A DNA stretch of 39,124 nucleotides from Enterobacteriaceae bacterium UBA5654 (GCA_002421005.1 DIJC01000016.1:1-39124); one strand, 5' to 3'. Shown: positions 17,197 through 25,291, counted from the stretch's first letter. Program-made: numbers and translations. The notes: generated from the sequence alone by a model not told the origin.

Positions 17197-18082
17197 CCGC
17201 CGGACGCACGCCCAGCGTGTGGCAAATGGCGTAGCTCATCTCGGCGCGGTTGAGGGTGTAGAAGTGGAAATCCTTCACGCCTTCACGGCTTAAAATTTTC
17301 ACCATATCCATTGCGATATTCGCGCCGACCAACTTGCGGGTTTCGGCATCGTTATCCAGTCCGCTGAACATTTGTGACATCCAGGACGGAATGCGCACGT
17401 TAGTCATATCCGCGAATTTTTTCGCCTGCTTAAAGTTCGAGACCGGCAGGATCCCCGGCACAATTTCAACATCAATGCCGGTCGAGACGCAGCGGTCACG
17501 AAAACGCAGATAGCTTTCGACGTCAAAAAAGAACTGGGTGATGGCGCGATTCGCTCCGGCATCGATTTTACGCTTCAGATTCAGCAAATCCGCCTGCGCG
17601 CTTTTCGCCTCCGGGTGAACTTCCGGGTAGGCCGCCACGGAAATGTCAAAATCCGCCACTTCTTTCAGCAGGCCGACCAGATCGGCGGCATACATATCCG
17701 GTTTGCCGCCGTCCGGCGGTAAATCGCCGCGCAGGGCGACAATCTGGCGGATGCCGTTATTCCAGTAATCCTGGGCAATGGCGCGCAGTTCGTTGCGCGA
17801 AGCATCAATGCAGGTCAGGTGCGGGGCAGCAATTAACCCGGTACGCTCTTTGATATCTTTGATGATGCTGTGCGTGCGGTCGCGCTCGCCAGAGTTAGCG
17901 CCGTAGGTCACGGAGACAAACTTCGGCTTCAGGCTGCTCAGGCGATCGATAGAGGCCCACAGGGTTTGCTCCATTTCACTGGTGCGCGGCGGGAAAAATT
18001 CAAAGGAAACATTAATCTGACCCTGTACTTCGGCCAGACTCTGATTCAGGGCTTCCCGCTGGTTGGCGTGAAAAAAGCTCAT
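17192..18082 (-). CDS. metF: 5,10-methylenetetrahydrofolate reductase
   Basis: FAD-dependent TIM-barrel enzyme that reduces methylene-THF to methyl-THF, the methyl donor for methionine. The product is 296 residues, as in E. coli. Catalytic E28 is in VSFEFFPPR, with RGDLP (about 118-122) at the folate/flavin site and FDVESYLRF further on. It lies 290 bp after metL and has its own promoter covered by met boxes, so it is repressed by MetJ with SAM. It converges with eptC; its stop overlaps the eptC terminator. Confidence 0.98.
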   Translation of the reverse strand: MSFFHANQREALNQSLAEVQGQINVSFEFFPPRTSEMEQTLWASIDRLSSLKPKFVSVTYGANSGERDRTHSIIKDIKERTGLIAAPHLTCIDASRNELRAIAQDYWNNGIRQIVALRGDLPPDGGKPDMYAADLVGLLKEVADFDISVAAYPEVHPEAKSAQADLLNLKRKIDAGANRAITQFFFDVESYLRFRDRCVSTGIDVEIVPGILPVSNFKQAKKFADMTNVRIPSWMSQMFSGLDNDAETRKLVGANIAMDMVKILSREGVKDFHFYTLNRAEMSYAICHTLGVRPAE

Positions 18083-18123
18083 ACCTTACCTCATCTATCG
18101 CATGTCATTATTTGTTGTGTTGT

Positions 18124-18163
18124 GAACTTCTATACGTTTAGACGTCCAGATGTAAAAATGACG
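18124..18163 (-). promoter_or_regulatory. metF promoter overlapped by an array of met boxes
   Basis: On the minus strand, -35 TTTACA (18151-18156), 16-bp spacer and -10 TATAGA (18129-18134). The plus strand carries consecutive 8-bp boxes GAACTTCT, ATACGTTT, AGACGTCC, AGATGTAA from 18124 to 18155 and a poorer one to 18163. The best box differs from AGACGTCT at one base. MetJ bound here would cover the promoter. Confidence 0.85.
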
Positions 18164-18307
18164 GAAAAGACGGATGGCGTCAACAGAAAAATGGTTGCCA
18201 GGCGTGAGGATTACTCAGTAAAGATGAAAAAGATTCAGGATAAAGCCGTGACACTCTCTTACGAAGCCACTACATTCATGAGGGAAAAGTGCTATGACGC
18301 TGCGTAA
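18158..18307 (+). CDS. Possible small protein divergent from metF (49 residues)
   Basis: An open frame from the ATG at 18158 encodes a charged, soluble-looking peptide (begins MTEKTDGVNRK, ends MREKCYDAA). It starts inside the met-box array and ends before a hairpin. I do not recognise it. Against it: no ribosome-binding site, three rare AGA/AGG arginine codons, and an open frame that also runs upstream into metF antisense. It could be chance. Confidence 0.15.
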   Translation: MTEKTDGVNRKMVARREDYSVKMKKIQDKAVTLSYEATTFMREKCYDAA

Positions 18308-18329
18308 CCCGCAGGTTTAATGAAGGATT

Positions 18330-18360
18330 ATTCGCCGCAAAAGCGGTTTTTGCGGCGAAT
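18330..18360. terminator. Inverted repeat between metL and metF
   Basis: ATTCGCCGCAAAA (18330-18342) pairs with TTTTTGCGGCGAAT (18347-18360), 12 bp after the metL stop on the minus strand. An inner CCGC-AAAA-GCGG-TTTTT resembles a short plus-strand terminator. For the metBL transcript there is no following T-run, so it may stabilise the 3' end or give partial termination before metF. Confidence 0.5.
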
Positions 18361-18372
18361 GCTGACACGTGA

Positions 18373-20805
18373 TTACAGCAGTTGTGCCAGGCGGTTGATA
18401 TCCGACTGAATCGCCCCGGCAGTCACATCGCGCCCCGCGCCCGGCCCACGGATCACCAGCGGATTATCGCGATACCAGCGGCTTTCGATGGCGAAGACGT
18501 TATCGCACGGCAGCAATGAGGCCAGCGGATGCTCTGGACGCACCGCTTCCACGCCGACGCGGGCTTTACCGTTGGCGTCAAAACGTGCCACATAGCGCAG
18601 CACCAGCCCCATTTCCTGTGCTGCTTCCAGACGCTGCACCATTTGCTCATTCAGCTCATCGCCGTTTTCGAAGAAATGGTCAACCGAACCCTCTTCACAG
18701 TGCGAAGGCACCAGCGATTCAACGCGAACCTGATCCGGCTCGATGTTATAGCCCGCTTCGCGCGCGAGGATCACCAGCTTGCGCATCACGTCTTTACCGG
18801 AGAGATCGACGCGCGGGTCCGGCTCCGTCAGTCCCTGCTGCCACGCCTGGTCCACCAGCTCGGTAAACGGCACGCTGCCGTCAAATTGCAGGAACAGCCA
18901 CGAAAGCGTGCCGGAGAAAATCCCGCTGATGGAAAGGATAGTATCGCCGCTGTCGATTAAATCGCGCACCGTATGGTTTACGGGAAGCCCCGCGCCGACC
19001 GTGGCGTTATACAGCCAGTGACGCCCGGTTTTTTCAAAAGCGTCGTGAATTTGACGATACTTATTGCTGCTGCTGGCACCCGCCAGTTTATTGGCGCTGA
19101 TGACGTGAAAACCGTGGCTGGCGAAATCCAGATACTGATCGGCGAGCTGCTCGCTGGCAGTGACGTCAAGGACCACCAGATCGTCATACGGGTGCGCGCG
19201 CATCCACAGGAACAACGATTCTTCATCCTGCTCGACCGCTTCATCGCTGAAAAACGCCAGCACGCGGCTGGCGTCCAGCCCGTCATAGTTCAGCAGGCTG
19301 CGACGGCTGTCCACCACGCCTGCCAGTACGAATTCAAAACCGGTCCGCGCCGAAAGCGTACTTTGCTCACGGGCGAACAGTTCCAGCCAGCGCGAGCCGA
19401 TATTGCCTTTGCCGAACAGCACCAGGCCGATGCGCTTCTCCGCGCGGAAAACCGACTGATGCAGCCCCTGGATCAGGCTTTCAGTCGGACCGGTCCGCAG
19501 CACGGCAACCAGGCTGATGCCCTCTTCCGACTGCCAGGTAAACTCAACCGGCTGGCCTTTAAGCTGCTGCCAGAAGCGGTGGCAGTGCAGCGCGTTGCGG
19601 CTGACGCCCGCGCCCACCATCGCCACCAGCACCAACCCCTGACGCAGGCGTAATTCGCCCGGCAGTCCGGCTTCATCAAGAATTTTAAGCGCGCTGTCGG
19701 CCACTTCCGAGGTGTAGCAGAATTGCAGAAGATGGCGATCGTTGTGAACGCCCACCGCCAGCGGGCGCACCTGCGCGCGCTTGAGAAGCTGGTCAATCTC
19801 CTTCTGCGCCAGTTTGAAATCCTGGCTGGCTGGCACCTGAAACTCAATCAGGCAGACGTCATCATGGCTGGTCACAATGCGTGCGCCCGTGCCGGACGCC
19901 AGCACGCGCTCAATGCGCGTTGAACCCTGATCCGGCGTATAACTACAGCGCAGTTGCAGATCGATATCGCTGCCGGACACCGGCTGCAATGTACGGGTAT
20001 GCAGTACCGGCGCGGCCAGACGCGCCAGCTCGCTGGCTTCATCCAGACGCAGCAGTGGCAGCAGGCAGGCATCTTTTACTTTGCGCGGGTCAGCGCTGTA
20101 CACGCCCGCCACGTCGCTCCAGATGGTGACGCGGGAAACGCCCGCCAGTGCGCCAATTTGCGTGGCGGAGTAGTCGGAACCATTACGCCCCAGCAGGACG
20201 GTTTCGCCCGCATTATTGCGGCTGATAAACCCGGTCACAACCAGACGTTTATTCGGATGCTGCACCAGTAGCTGTTGCAGCAGCGGGTAAGATAAGCCTT
20301 CATCGACCTGCGGCTGCGCCGCACGTTCAGCACGCAGGAATTCACGCGCGTCCAGCCAGACACATTCCAGCCCCTGCTGGTTGAGCACGGCTGACATCAG
20401 ACGCGCTGACCAGACTTCGCCATGCCCGACCACTTCCGCATAGACGGCATCGTTAATGCCGCTGTCGAGTAATCCCGCCAGCCGCTCAAGATCGTGGATA
20501 AACGCGCTGATTAAGCCATCGGCAACGTCAGCGGGCAGTAAACCCGTAATCAGTTCGCTTTGATAACGACGCAGCGACTGTTGAACCTGATGCGCAGAGA
20601 GGCGATCGGTCTGGCTAAGTTTCAGCCAGCTAATCAACTGGTTGGTAGTGCTGCCTGCCGCAGAGACAACCATCATATCGCCCGGCTGCGAATACTCCGC
20701 CATAATGCCCGCGACACGCAGATAACACTTCACATCTGCCAGACTACTCCCACCAAATTTATGCAGTTGACGAACTTTCGCCCCTGTCTGCGCTATCACA
20801 CTCAT
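18373..20805 (-). CDS. metL: Bifunctional aspartokinase II / homoserine dehydrogenase II
   Basis: Two-domain enzyme for the first and third steps from aspartate to homoserine, in the methionine branch. The product is 810 residues, as in E. coli. The N-terminal aspartokinase has KFGGSS (16-21) and GRNGSDYSAT (about 208-217). Linker regulatory domains span about 300-450. The C-terminal homoserine dehydrogenase has the NAD(P) motif FGKGNIGSRW (about 468-477) and SANKLAGA (about 575). This isozyme is controlled by MetJ repression rather than feedback inhibition. The ATG at 20805 is 2 bp after the metB stop, so metBL is a coupled operon. Confidence 0.98.
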   Translation of the reverse strand: MSVIAQTGAKVRQLHKFGGSSLADVKCYLRVAGIMAEYSQPGDMMVVSAAGSTTNQLISWLKLSQTDRLSAHQVQQSLRRYQSELITGLLPADVADGLISAFIHDLERLAGLLDSGINDAVYAEVVGHGEVWSARLMSAVLNQQGLECVWLDAREFLRAERAAQPQVDEGLSYPLLQQLLVQHPNKRLVVTGFISRNNAGETVLLGRNGSDYSATQIGALAGVSRVTIWSDVAGVYSADPRKVKDACLLPLLRLDEASELARLAAPVLHTRTLQPVSGSDIDLQLRCSYTPDQGSTRIERVLASGTGARIVTSHDDVCLIEFQVPASQDFKLAQKEIDQLLKRAQVRPLAVGVHNDRHLLQFCYTSEVADSALKILDEAGLPGELRLRQGLVLVAMVGAGVSRNALHCHRFWQQLKGQPVEFTWQSEEGISLVAVLRTGPTESLIQGLHQSVFRAEKRIGLVLFGKGNIGSRWLELFAREQSTLSARTGFEFVLAGVVDSRRSLLNYDGLDASRVLAFFSDEAVEQDEESLFLWMRAHPYDDLVVLDVTASEQLADQYLDFASHGFHVISANKLAGASSSNKYRQIHDAFEKTGRHWLYNATVGAGLPVNHTVRDLIDSGDTILSISGIFSGTLSWLFLQFDGSVPFTELVDQAWQQGLTEPDPRVDLSGKDVMRKLVILAREAGYNIEPDQVRVESLVPSHCEEGSVDHFFENGDELNEQMVQRLEAAQEMGLVLRYVARFDANGKARVGVEAVRPEHPLASLLPCDNVFAIESRWYRDNPLVIRGPGAGRDVTAGAIQSDINRLAQLL

Positions 20806-20807
20806 GA

Positions 20808-21968
20808 TTACCCCTTCGATGCGACCCGGAAGCCATTTTCCAGATCGGCAATTAAATCTTCACCATCTTCAATACCGGTTGAGATGCGCAGTAGCGTCTC
20901 GGAAATTCCGGCGGCGGCGCGCGCTTCCGGTGCCATACCCGCGTGCGTCATGGTGGCGGCGTGGGAGATCAAACTTTCCACTCCCCCTAAGGATTCCGCC
21001 AGCGTAAACAGTGACAGCCCGCTTAAGAAGCGACGCAACGTTTGCTCATCGCCATCCAGTTCAAAACTCAGCATCGCCCCGAATCCTTTCTGCTGGCGTG
21101 CCGCAATCTCATGCCCCTGATTTTCCGGCAGCGACGGGTGGTACAGCTTTTTCACCAGCGGCTGGGTTTTCAGGTAATCGACAATCGCCTGCGCGTTACG
21201 CTGCGCCACGTCCATGCGCGGTGAAAGCGTGCGCAAACCGCGCAGCAGCAGGTAGCTGTCAAACGCGCCGCCGGTGACGCCAATGTTATTGGCCCACCAT
21301 GCCAGTTCGGTGACAAGCTCGGGATCTTTTGCAATCACCACCCCGGCCACCACGTCCGAGTGACCGTTCAGGTATTTAGTACATGAATGCAATACCAGAT
21401 CGGCCCCTAACGCCAGTGGATTTTGCAGCGCCGGGCTTAAAAAGGTGTTGTCCACCACGCTGACTGCCCCGGCATCACGCGCCAGCTGACAGATTTTCGC
21501 AATATCCACGACGCGTAACAATGGATTACTTGGGCTTTCGACGAGTACCAGCTTCGGTTTTTCCGCCAGCGCCGCCTGTAAAGCCTCTTCGTTACCCTGA
21601 TCGACAAACCGCACCCGGTAGCAGCCGCGCTTCGCCAGGCTATCGAACAGACGATAGCTGCCGCCGTAGCAGTCATGCGGCGCAACCAGCAGATCGCCAG
21701 GCTTCAGGAACACCGTCGTCACCAGCAGGATCGCCGACATACCGGTATTGGTCAGCACGGCACCCGCGCCGCCTTCCAGCTCGGCCAGCGCGCGCTGGAC
21801 CACATCACGCGTAGGGTTGCCGCGACGTGAGTAGTCGTGCGCGCGCGGCTCATTAAAACCGGTGAAGTTATAGGTGCTGGAAAGATGGATAGGCGGGACA
21901 ACACAGCCGTACTGCTCGTCGTCATTTAACCCGCTACGCACTGCGATGGTGGCCTGTTTACGCGTCAT
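20808..21968 (-). CDS. metB: Cystathionine gamma-synthase
   Basis: PLP enzyme that joins O-succinylhomoserine and cysteine into cystathionine. The product is 386 residues, as in E. coli. The PLP-binding lysine K198 lies in LHSCTKYLNGHSD; YSRRGNPT (46-53) and the GMSA loop (76-79) are also conserved. I chose the ATG at 21968 (MTRKQATIAV); the in-frame sequence upstream is promoter and operator. First gene of metBL, divergent from metJ, and repressed by MetJ from the adjacent array. Confidence 0.98.
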   Translation of the reverse strand: MTRKQATIAVRSGLNDDEQYGCVVPPIHLSSTYNFTGFNEPRAHDYSRRGNPTRDVVQRALAELEGGAGAVLTNTGMSAILLVTTVFLKPGDLLVAPHDCYGGSYRLFDSLAKRGCYRVRFVDQGNEEALQAALAEKPKLVLVESPSNPLLRVVDIAKICQLARDAGAVSVVDNTFLSPALQNPLALGADLVLHSCTKYLNGHSDVVAGVVIAKDPELVTELAWWANNIGVTGGAFDSYLLLRGLRTLSPRMDVAQRNAQAIVDYLKTQPLVKKLYHPSLPENQGHEIAARQQKGFGAMLSFELDGDEQTLRRFLSGLSLFTLAESLGGVESLISHAATMTHAGMAPEARAAAGISETLLRISTGIEDGEDLIADLENGFRVASKG

Positions 21969-22008
21969 ATGGGAGTGTCCTGGCAAGATCTGTGAAAAGT
22001 CAGGCACC

Positions 22009-22068
22009 AGAGTAAACATTGTTACAATAGACGTCAATACATCTGGACATCTAAACTTCTTTGCGTAT
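22009..22068 (-). promoter_or_regulatory. metB promoter and five tandem met boxes
   Basis: Minus-strand promoter: -35 TTGACG (22032-22037), 17-bp spacer, -10 TACTCT (22009-22014). Five adjacent 8-bp boxes run from 22029: AGACGTCA, ATACATCT, GGACATCT, AAACTTCT, TTGCGTAT. The first overlaps the -35. This is the operator by which MetJ controls metBL and, in the other direction, itself. Confidence 0.88.
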
Positions 22069-22229
22069 AGATTGAGCAAATGGCAAATAGCCGTTAAAAT
22101 TATATGCATTAGCGCACATCTGGGAATGCTTACCTCGTGTCACGGCGTTCTCACTAAGGTAAACTACGCGCAATTACGGCCTGGGTATGCCCGGCCCTTT
22201 ATTAATACTGAGAGGATCAAAGGTAACTC

Positions 22230-22547
22230 ATGGCTGAATGGAGCGGCGAATATATCAGCCCCTACGCTGAGCACGGTAAGAAGAGTGAGCAAGTCAAAAA
22301 AATTACGGTTTCCATTCCTCTGAAAGTGTTAAAAATCCTCACCGATGAACGCACGCGTCGTCAGGTGAACAACCTGCGTCATGCCACCAACAGCGAACTG
22401 CTTTGCGAAGCGTTCCTGCACGCCTTTACCGGACAACCGTTACCGGATGACGCCGATCTGCGTAAAGAGCGCAGCGATGAGATCCCGGAAGATGCAAAAG
22501 TGATCATGCGTGAGCTGGGGATCGACCCGGAGACGTGGGAGTACTGA
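22230..22547 (+). CDS. metJ: Methionine repressor
   Basis: Ribbon-helix-helix dimer that binds tandem met boxes with S-adenosylmethionine as corepressor. The product is 105 residues, as in E. coli. The DNA-contacting strand KKITVSIP is at 23-30, followed by helices with RTRRQVNNLRHATNSELLCEAF, and it ends in the conserved ETWEY. The ATG at 22230 has GAGAGGATCAAAGG-type ribosome binding upstream. Its targets in this window are the metB and metF operators and perhaps the pair upstream of btuB. Confidence 0.98.
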   Translation: MAEWSGEYISPYAEHGKKSEQVKKITVSIPLKVLKILTDERTRRQVNNLRHATNSELLCEAFLHAFTGQPLPDDADLRKERSDEIPEDAKVIMRELGIDPETWEY

Positions 22548-22630
22548 TACAGCTGGCGGTTCCATAATGCTGAACCGCCATTACGTGTTCACAAAGATGT
22601 CATCGTGAGATATTTTCACCCGTCGGTAAA

Positions 22631-22657
22631 AGGCAGAGGTTTTCCTCTGCCTTTTTT
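22631..22657. terminator. Bidirectional terminator between metJ and togT
   Basis: Stem AGGCAGAGG (22631-22639), loop TTTT, CCTCTGCCT (22644-22652), then a T-run to 22657; on the other strand AAAGGCAGAGG also ends in TTTTA. It serves metJ and the converging togT. A second hairpin, TGGCGGTTC (22554-22562) / GAACCGCCA (22572-22580), directly follows metJ without a T-run. Confidence 0.85.
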
Positions 22658-22666
22658 CTGACAATT

Positions 22667-24208
22667 TTATGGATGTAAAACGCTTTGCCGTTGCACTGCC
22701 TTGCGCTGGTTGAGATAGCCGATGGTATTGTTACCCCACAGTTGCTCGTAAGGCATCCCGGCCAGCATTTCTACCGTCTGACGTGCTTCCGGGGTGATAG
22801 CCTCCGGCGTCAGACGCCCTGCCTGGCGCATTTTCAGCGTTTCTTCCCGCAGAACGCTGTGCGTTTTCAGGTTCAGACGGAACTTCAGCGAAATCAGGAA
22901 GCCGATCAGCAGCACGAGCACCGTACCGCCGCTGAGCACTATCATAATGGTGTGGCTAACGCCTGGCACCTGGGTGGACTGCCCTGAAACAAAGCCGGAC
23001 ATCTGCATCACAATACCCACCAGCATCACCGCCCCAGCCTGCGACGCTTTACGCGTCAGAGTCATGATCCCGGCAAAAATCCCTTCGCGACGCTGACCGG
23101 TTACCACTTCATCCACATCGGCAATATAGGTGTAAATATTCCACGGAATGTAGTTAATGCCGCCACGCCCCAGCCCGGCAATCCCGGAAATCAACAGCAG
23201 TAAAGTGTAGTTATCGCTCATCTCGCTGTAGTACAGGACAGAATAAGACAGCGCGCTTAAGCCAAACAGCACCACCACGACGCGATAGGACGGTGCCTGC
23301 CCGAAACGAATGCACAGTGGGATCATCGCCATTACCGCAATAAATTGCAGGATCGCCATCGTCCCCATCAGATCCGAGGCCAGCGTCGGGCTTTGCATCA
23401 GCACAAACACCACGTAATAGGTGAAGACCGCGTTGAAAACATCCTGCGCGATATAGCCGCCCAGGTACATCCCGAGATGCTGGCGGAAAATACGGATGCG
23501 GAAGGTGGAACTGAGTTCGATCACCAGTCGACGCAGGCTTTGCCCGAGGGTGAGTTTTTCAGCCTGCGCCGCCAGCTCTTCCTCACTGCGGGTGCGCTCC
23601 CAGGTAAAGCACCACACCAGCGTGAGCACCACGGCGCACATGATGGAGAAGACCAGGCTGGCATAGAAGAAGGAGACGGCGTTATCTTTACCAAAGTGAT
23701 TCAGCAAGACGCCCGGCAGGAAGGCCGCCAGAATCGCCGACAGTTGTGCCATCCCGATGCGCGCGCCGGAGAATTTGGTTTTTTGTTTGAAGTCATCGGT
23801 CATTTCCGGCACCAGCGTTTCGTAAGGAACCAGAATCATGGTGTAGACAATATCAAACAGCAGATAGGTAAACAGGTAATACCAATAGCTCATGTCACCC
23901 ATCCACATTAAGCTATAGGAGAACACGCAAGGAATACCCAGTAAAATAAAGAACTTGCGGCGGCCAAAACGTTTACCTAACCACGTATTGCCGAAGTTGT
24001 CGGTCAGATAGCCCATTAGCGGACTGACGACAGCATCCAGAATTCTCGCCATCGCGAAAATAAACGTTGCTTCAATAGGCGTGAGTCCACAAAACGTCGT
24101 ATAAAAATAAAGTAACCATGCTGCGGTAAGCGCTGTCGTCCCCGCCCCGAGGCAATCGCCGGAGCCGTACGCCAGATAATTTGCAATACCAATTTTGCGC
24201 TTATTCAT
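22667..24208 (-). CDS. togT: GPH-family sugar transporter, probably oligogalacturonide transporter TogT-like
   Basis: Inner-membrane cation symporter of the glycoside-pentoside-hexuronide family. The product is 513 residues with about 12 membrane segments. Early it has YGSGDCLGAG and the charged loop DNFGNTWLGKRFGRRKFF typical of the family; the PYETLVPEMTDDF segment (about 140-150) is also characteristic. The family contains MelB, YicJ, YihP and TogT of Dickeya. I favour TogT because the upstream gene is a KdgM-type oligogalacturonate porin, the classic partner; substrate is inferred. I chose the ATG at 24208 (MNKRKIGIANY) with CAGGG upstream. It lies 67 bp after the porin stop, so a two-gene operon. 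This slot in E. coli holds yiiX instead. Confidence 0.78.
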   Translation of the reverse strand: MNKRKIGIANYLAYGSGDCLGAGTTALTAAWLLYFYTTFCGLTPIEATFIFAMARILDAVVSPLMGYLTDNFGNTWLGKRFGRRKFFILLGIPCVFSYSLMWMGDMSYWYYLFTYLLFDIVYTMILVPYETLVPEMTDDFKQKTKFSGARIGMAQLSAILAAFLPGVLLNHFGKDNAVSFFYASLVFSIMCAVVLTLVWCFTWERTRSEEELAAQAEKLTLGQSLRRLVIELSSTFRIRIFRQHLGMYLGGYIAQDVFNAVFTYYVVFVLMQSPTLASDLMGTMAILQFIAVMAMIPLCIRFGQAPSYRVVVVLFGLSALSYSVLYYSEMSDNYTLLLLISGIAGLGRGGINYIPWNIYTYIADVDEVVTGQRREGIFAGIMTLTRKASQAGAVMLVGIVMQMSGFVSGQSTQVPGVSHTIMIVLSGGTVLVLLIGFLISLKFRLNLKTHSVLREETLKMRQAGRLTPEAITPEARQTVEMLAGMPYEQLWGNNTIGYLNQRKAVQRQSVLHP

Positions 24209-24275
24209 CTGTATACCCTGATATTTACGCACTGGAATTTTTACGGCATAAGCCGTGCAGTTATTTAAATAATCA

Positions 24276-24956
24276 TCAGAAGTTGTAGCCAATACCTACA
24301 CGATAACGTGTTTGTCGATCATCGGTCGTTGCGGTGTTATAGCCAGAGGAAACGTTACCAACTTCAGCAAACGGTACCCATTGACCAAATTTATGCGCCA
24401 CGCGGAAGTTATATTCATAATCGCGCTTTTCGTTATTATATAAATTCTCATGATCGGCAAATTTATAAAAGCCGTTGAGTTCAAACATCCAGTTATCGAC
24501 GTTATAACCCAGCCACGCTTCCGGGCGGTAAACCATGCGATCGTCTTTACCGTCTGTATTACGTCGCGCATATTCCTGACGATAGCGGAAGGCGGTCCAC
24601 CAGTTATCGCTGATGTTGTACTGCACGCGGATGTACGGCTTGTAGATAGCAATGTTGTCGCCTGTCTCCACTGCAATCCCTGGCTGCCAGACCAGATCGT
24701 GCCAGACCGTCTGGTAGCTTGCCGTATACTCGCTGCTGTTGCCTTCCATATTATTGAGCGGCTTTTCAGACTGCGCATCATTTGAACGGGAGACGGCCTC
24801 TACCGCAACACCAAAACCCGTCGCAAAACGGTGAGACATATAAACACGGTCATAATTACGCCCGTCGTCATAATATTCATGACGATAATCAACATAACCT
24901 GCATGGGCAGCACCGGAAATTAATGGAACAAGTAATAAAGCATATTTCGACTTCAT
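24276..24956 (-). CDS. kdgM: Oligogalacturonate-specific porin, KdgM family
   Basis: Small outer-membrane beta-barrel porin (12 strands in the family) for acidic oligosaccharides. The product is 226 residues: signal peptide ending GAAHA (about 1-19), then GYVDYRHEYYDDGR, alternating aromatic/polar strands, and terminal GYNF with C-terminal Phe. Several basic strand residues (SHRFATGF, FRYRQEYARR) suit anionic substrate. I chose the ATG at 24956, preceded by GAGAGGG. It is in an operon with the TogT-like transporter, which supports uptake of pectin fragments. KdgM, OmpL and NanC are related; the neighbour favours KdgM. No clear KdgR operator is seen directly upstream. Confidence 0.82.
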   Translation of the reverse strand: MKSKYALLLVPLISGAAHAGYVDYRHEYYDDGRNYDRVYMSHRFATGFGVAVEAVSRSNDAQSEKPLNNMEGNSSEYTASYQTVWHDLVWQPGIAVETGDNIAIYKPYIRVQYNISDNWWTAFRYRQEYARRNTDGKDDRMVYRPEAWLGYNVDNWMFELNGFYKFADHENLYNNEKRDYEYNFRVAHKFGQWVPFAEVGNVSSGYNTATTDDRQTRYRVGIGYNF

Positions 24957-25073
24957 AACAAACCCTCTCAAAAAAGAGAACGCGAAAATAAAATAAACTA
25001 ATCAATTTCACCAATGAGCCAATCACTGATAAAAATTAATGCCTGATAGTAGATTTATATGACGACAGGGAGT

Positions 25074-25205
25074 TTATTGGAGGCGCTTAATAAAAACCTT
25101 TCGGTTTTTGCCAAAAATCAAAATAAATGGCAGAAAAATAAAGATCGTAAAGACCAGGATCAACAATAGAAACAATTTATCATTAAATAGAGAACGCCGT
25201 TTCAT
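25074..25205 (-). CDS. Candidate small membrane protein (43 residues), unrecognised
   Basis: Minus-strand frame from the ATG at 25205 to TAA at 25074. It starts MKRRSLFNDK, then a hydrophobic stretch of about 22 residues (LFLLLILVFTIFIFLPFILI) and a basic tail KNRKVFIKRLQ. Charged-helix-charged is the plan of single-pass small membrane proteins and type I toxin peptides. It lies 117 bp upstream of the kdgM start on the same strand. A possible -10 GATAAT lies in the palindrome just upstream. Weak points: no ribosome-binding site before the ATG, and T-rich DNA yields hydrophobic codons by chance. Function unknown. The rest of the 24957-25291 gap holds only regulatory-looking sequence. Confidence 0.3.
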   Translation of the reverse strand: MKRRSLFNDKLFLLLILVFTIFIFLPFILIFGKNRKVFIKRLQ

Positions 25206-25219
25206 TTATGGGGGAGTTG

Positions 25220-25250
25220 GTATCATTTGCATTATCAATGATGCAGATAC
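25220..25250. repeat. 31-bp imperfect palindrome upstream of the kdgM-togT unit
   Basis: GTATC (25220-25224) and GATAC (25246-25250) flank a centre CATT-ATC-AATG. On the minus strand it contains GATAAT, a good -10 hexamer. It could be an operator for the genes downstream on the minus strand. No regulator is assigned. Confidence 0.35.
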
Positions 25251-25251
25251 A

Positions 25252-25277
25252 AAAAAAGCGCCTTGCGGCGCTTTTTT
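25252..25277. terminator. Terminator of rpmE
   Basis: AAAAAAGCGCC (25252-25262), loop TTGC, GGCGCTTTTTT (25267-25277). It is symmetric, so it can end transcription in both directions; rpmE ends 15 bp before it on the minus strand. Confidence 0.92.
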
Positions 25278-25291
25278 CTGGAAGCAATAAC

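Noticed and set aside
25092..25109. AAAAACC-TTTC-GGTTTTT hairpin as a terminator
   Set aside because: Only two GC pairs in the stem; too weak to call a terminator, and it lies inside the 43-residue frame.
25108..25290. 60-codon plus-strand frame upstream of priA
   Set aside because: It runs through the rpmE terminator and has no start signal or similarity. The minus strand of the same stretch has the better small-protein candidate.
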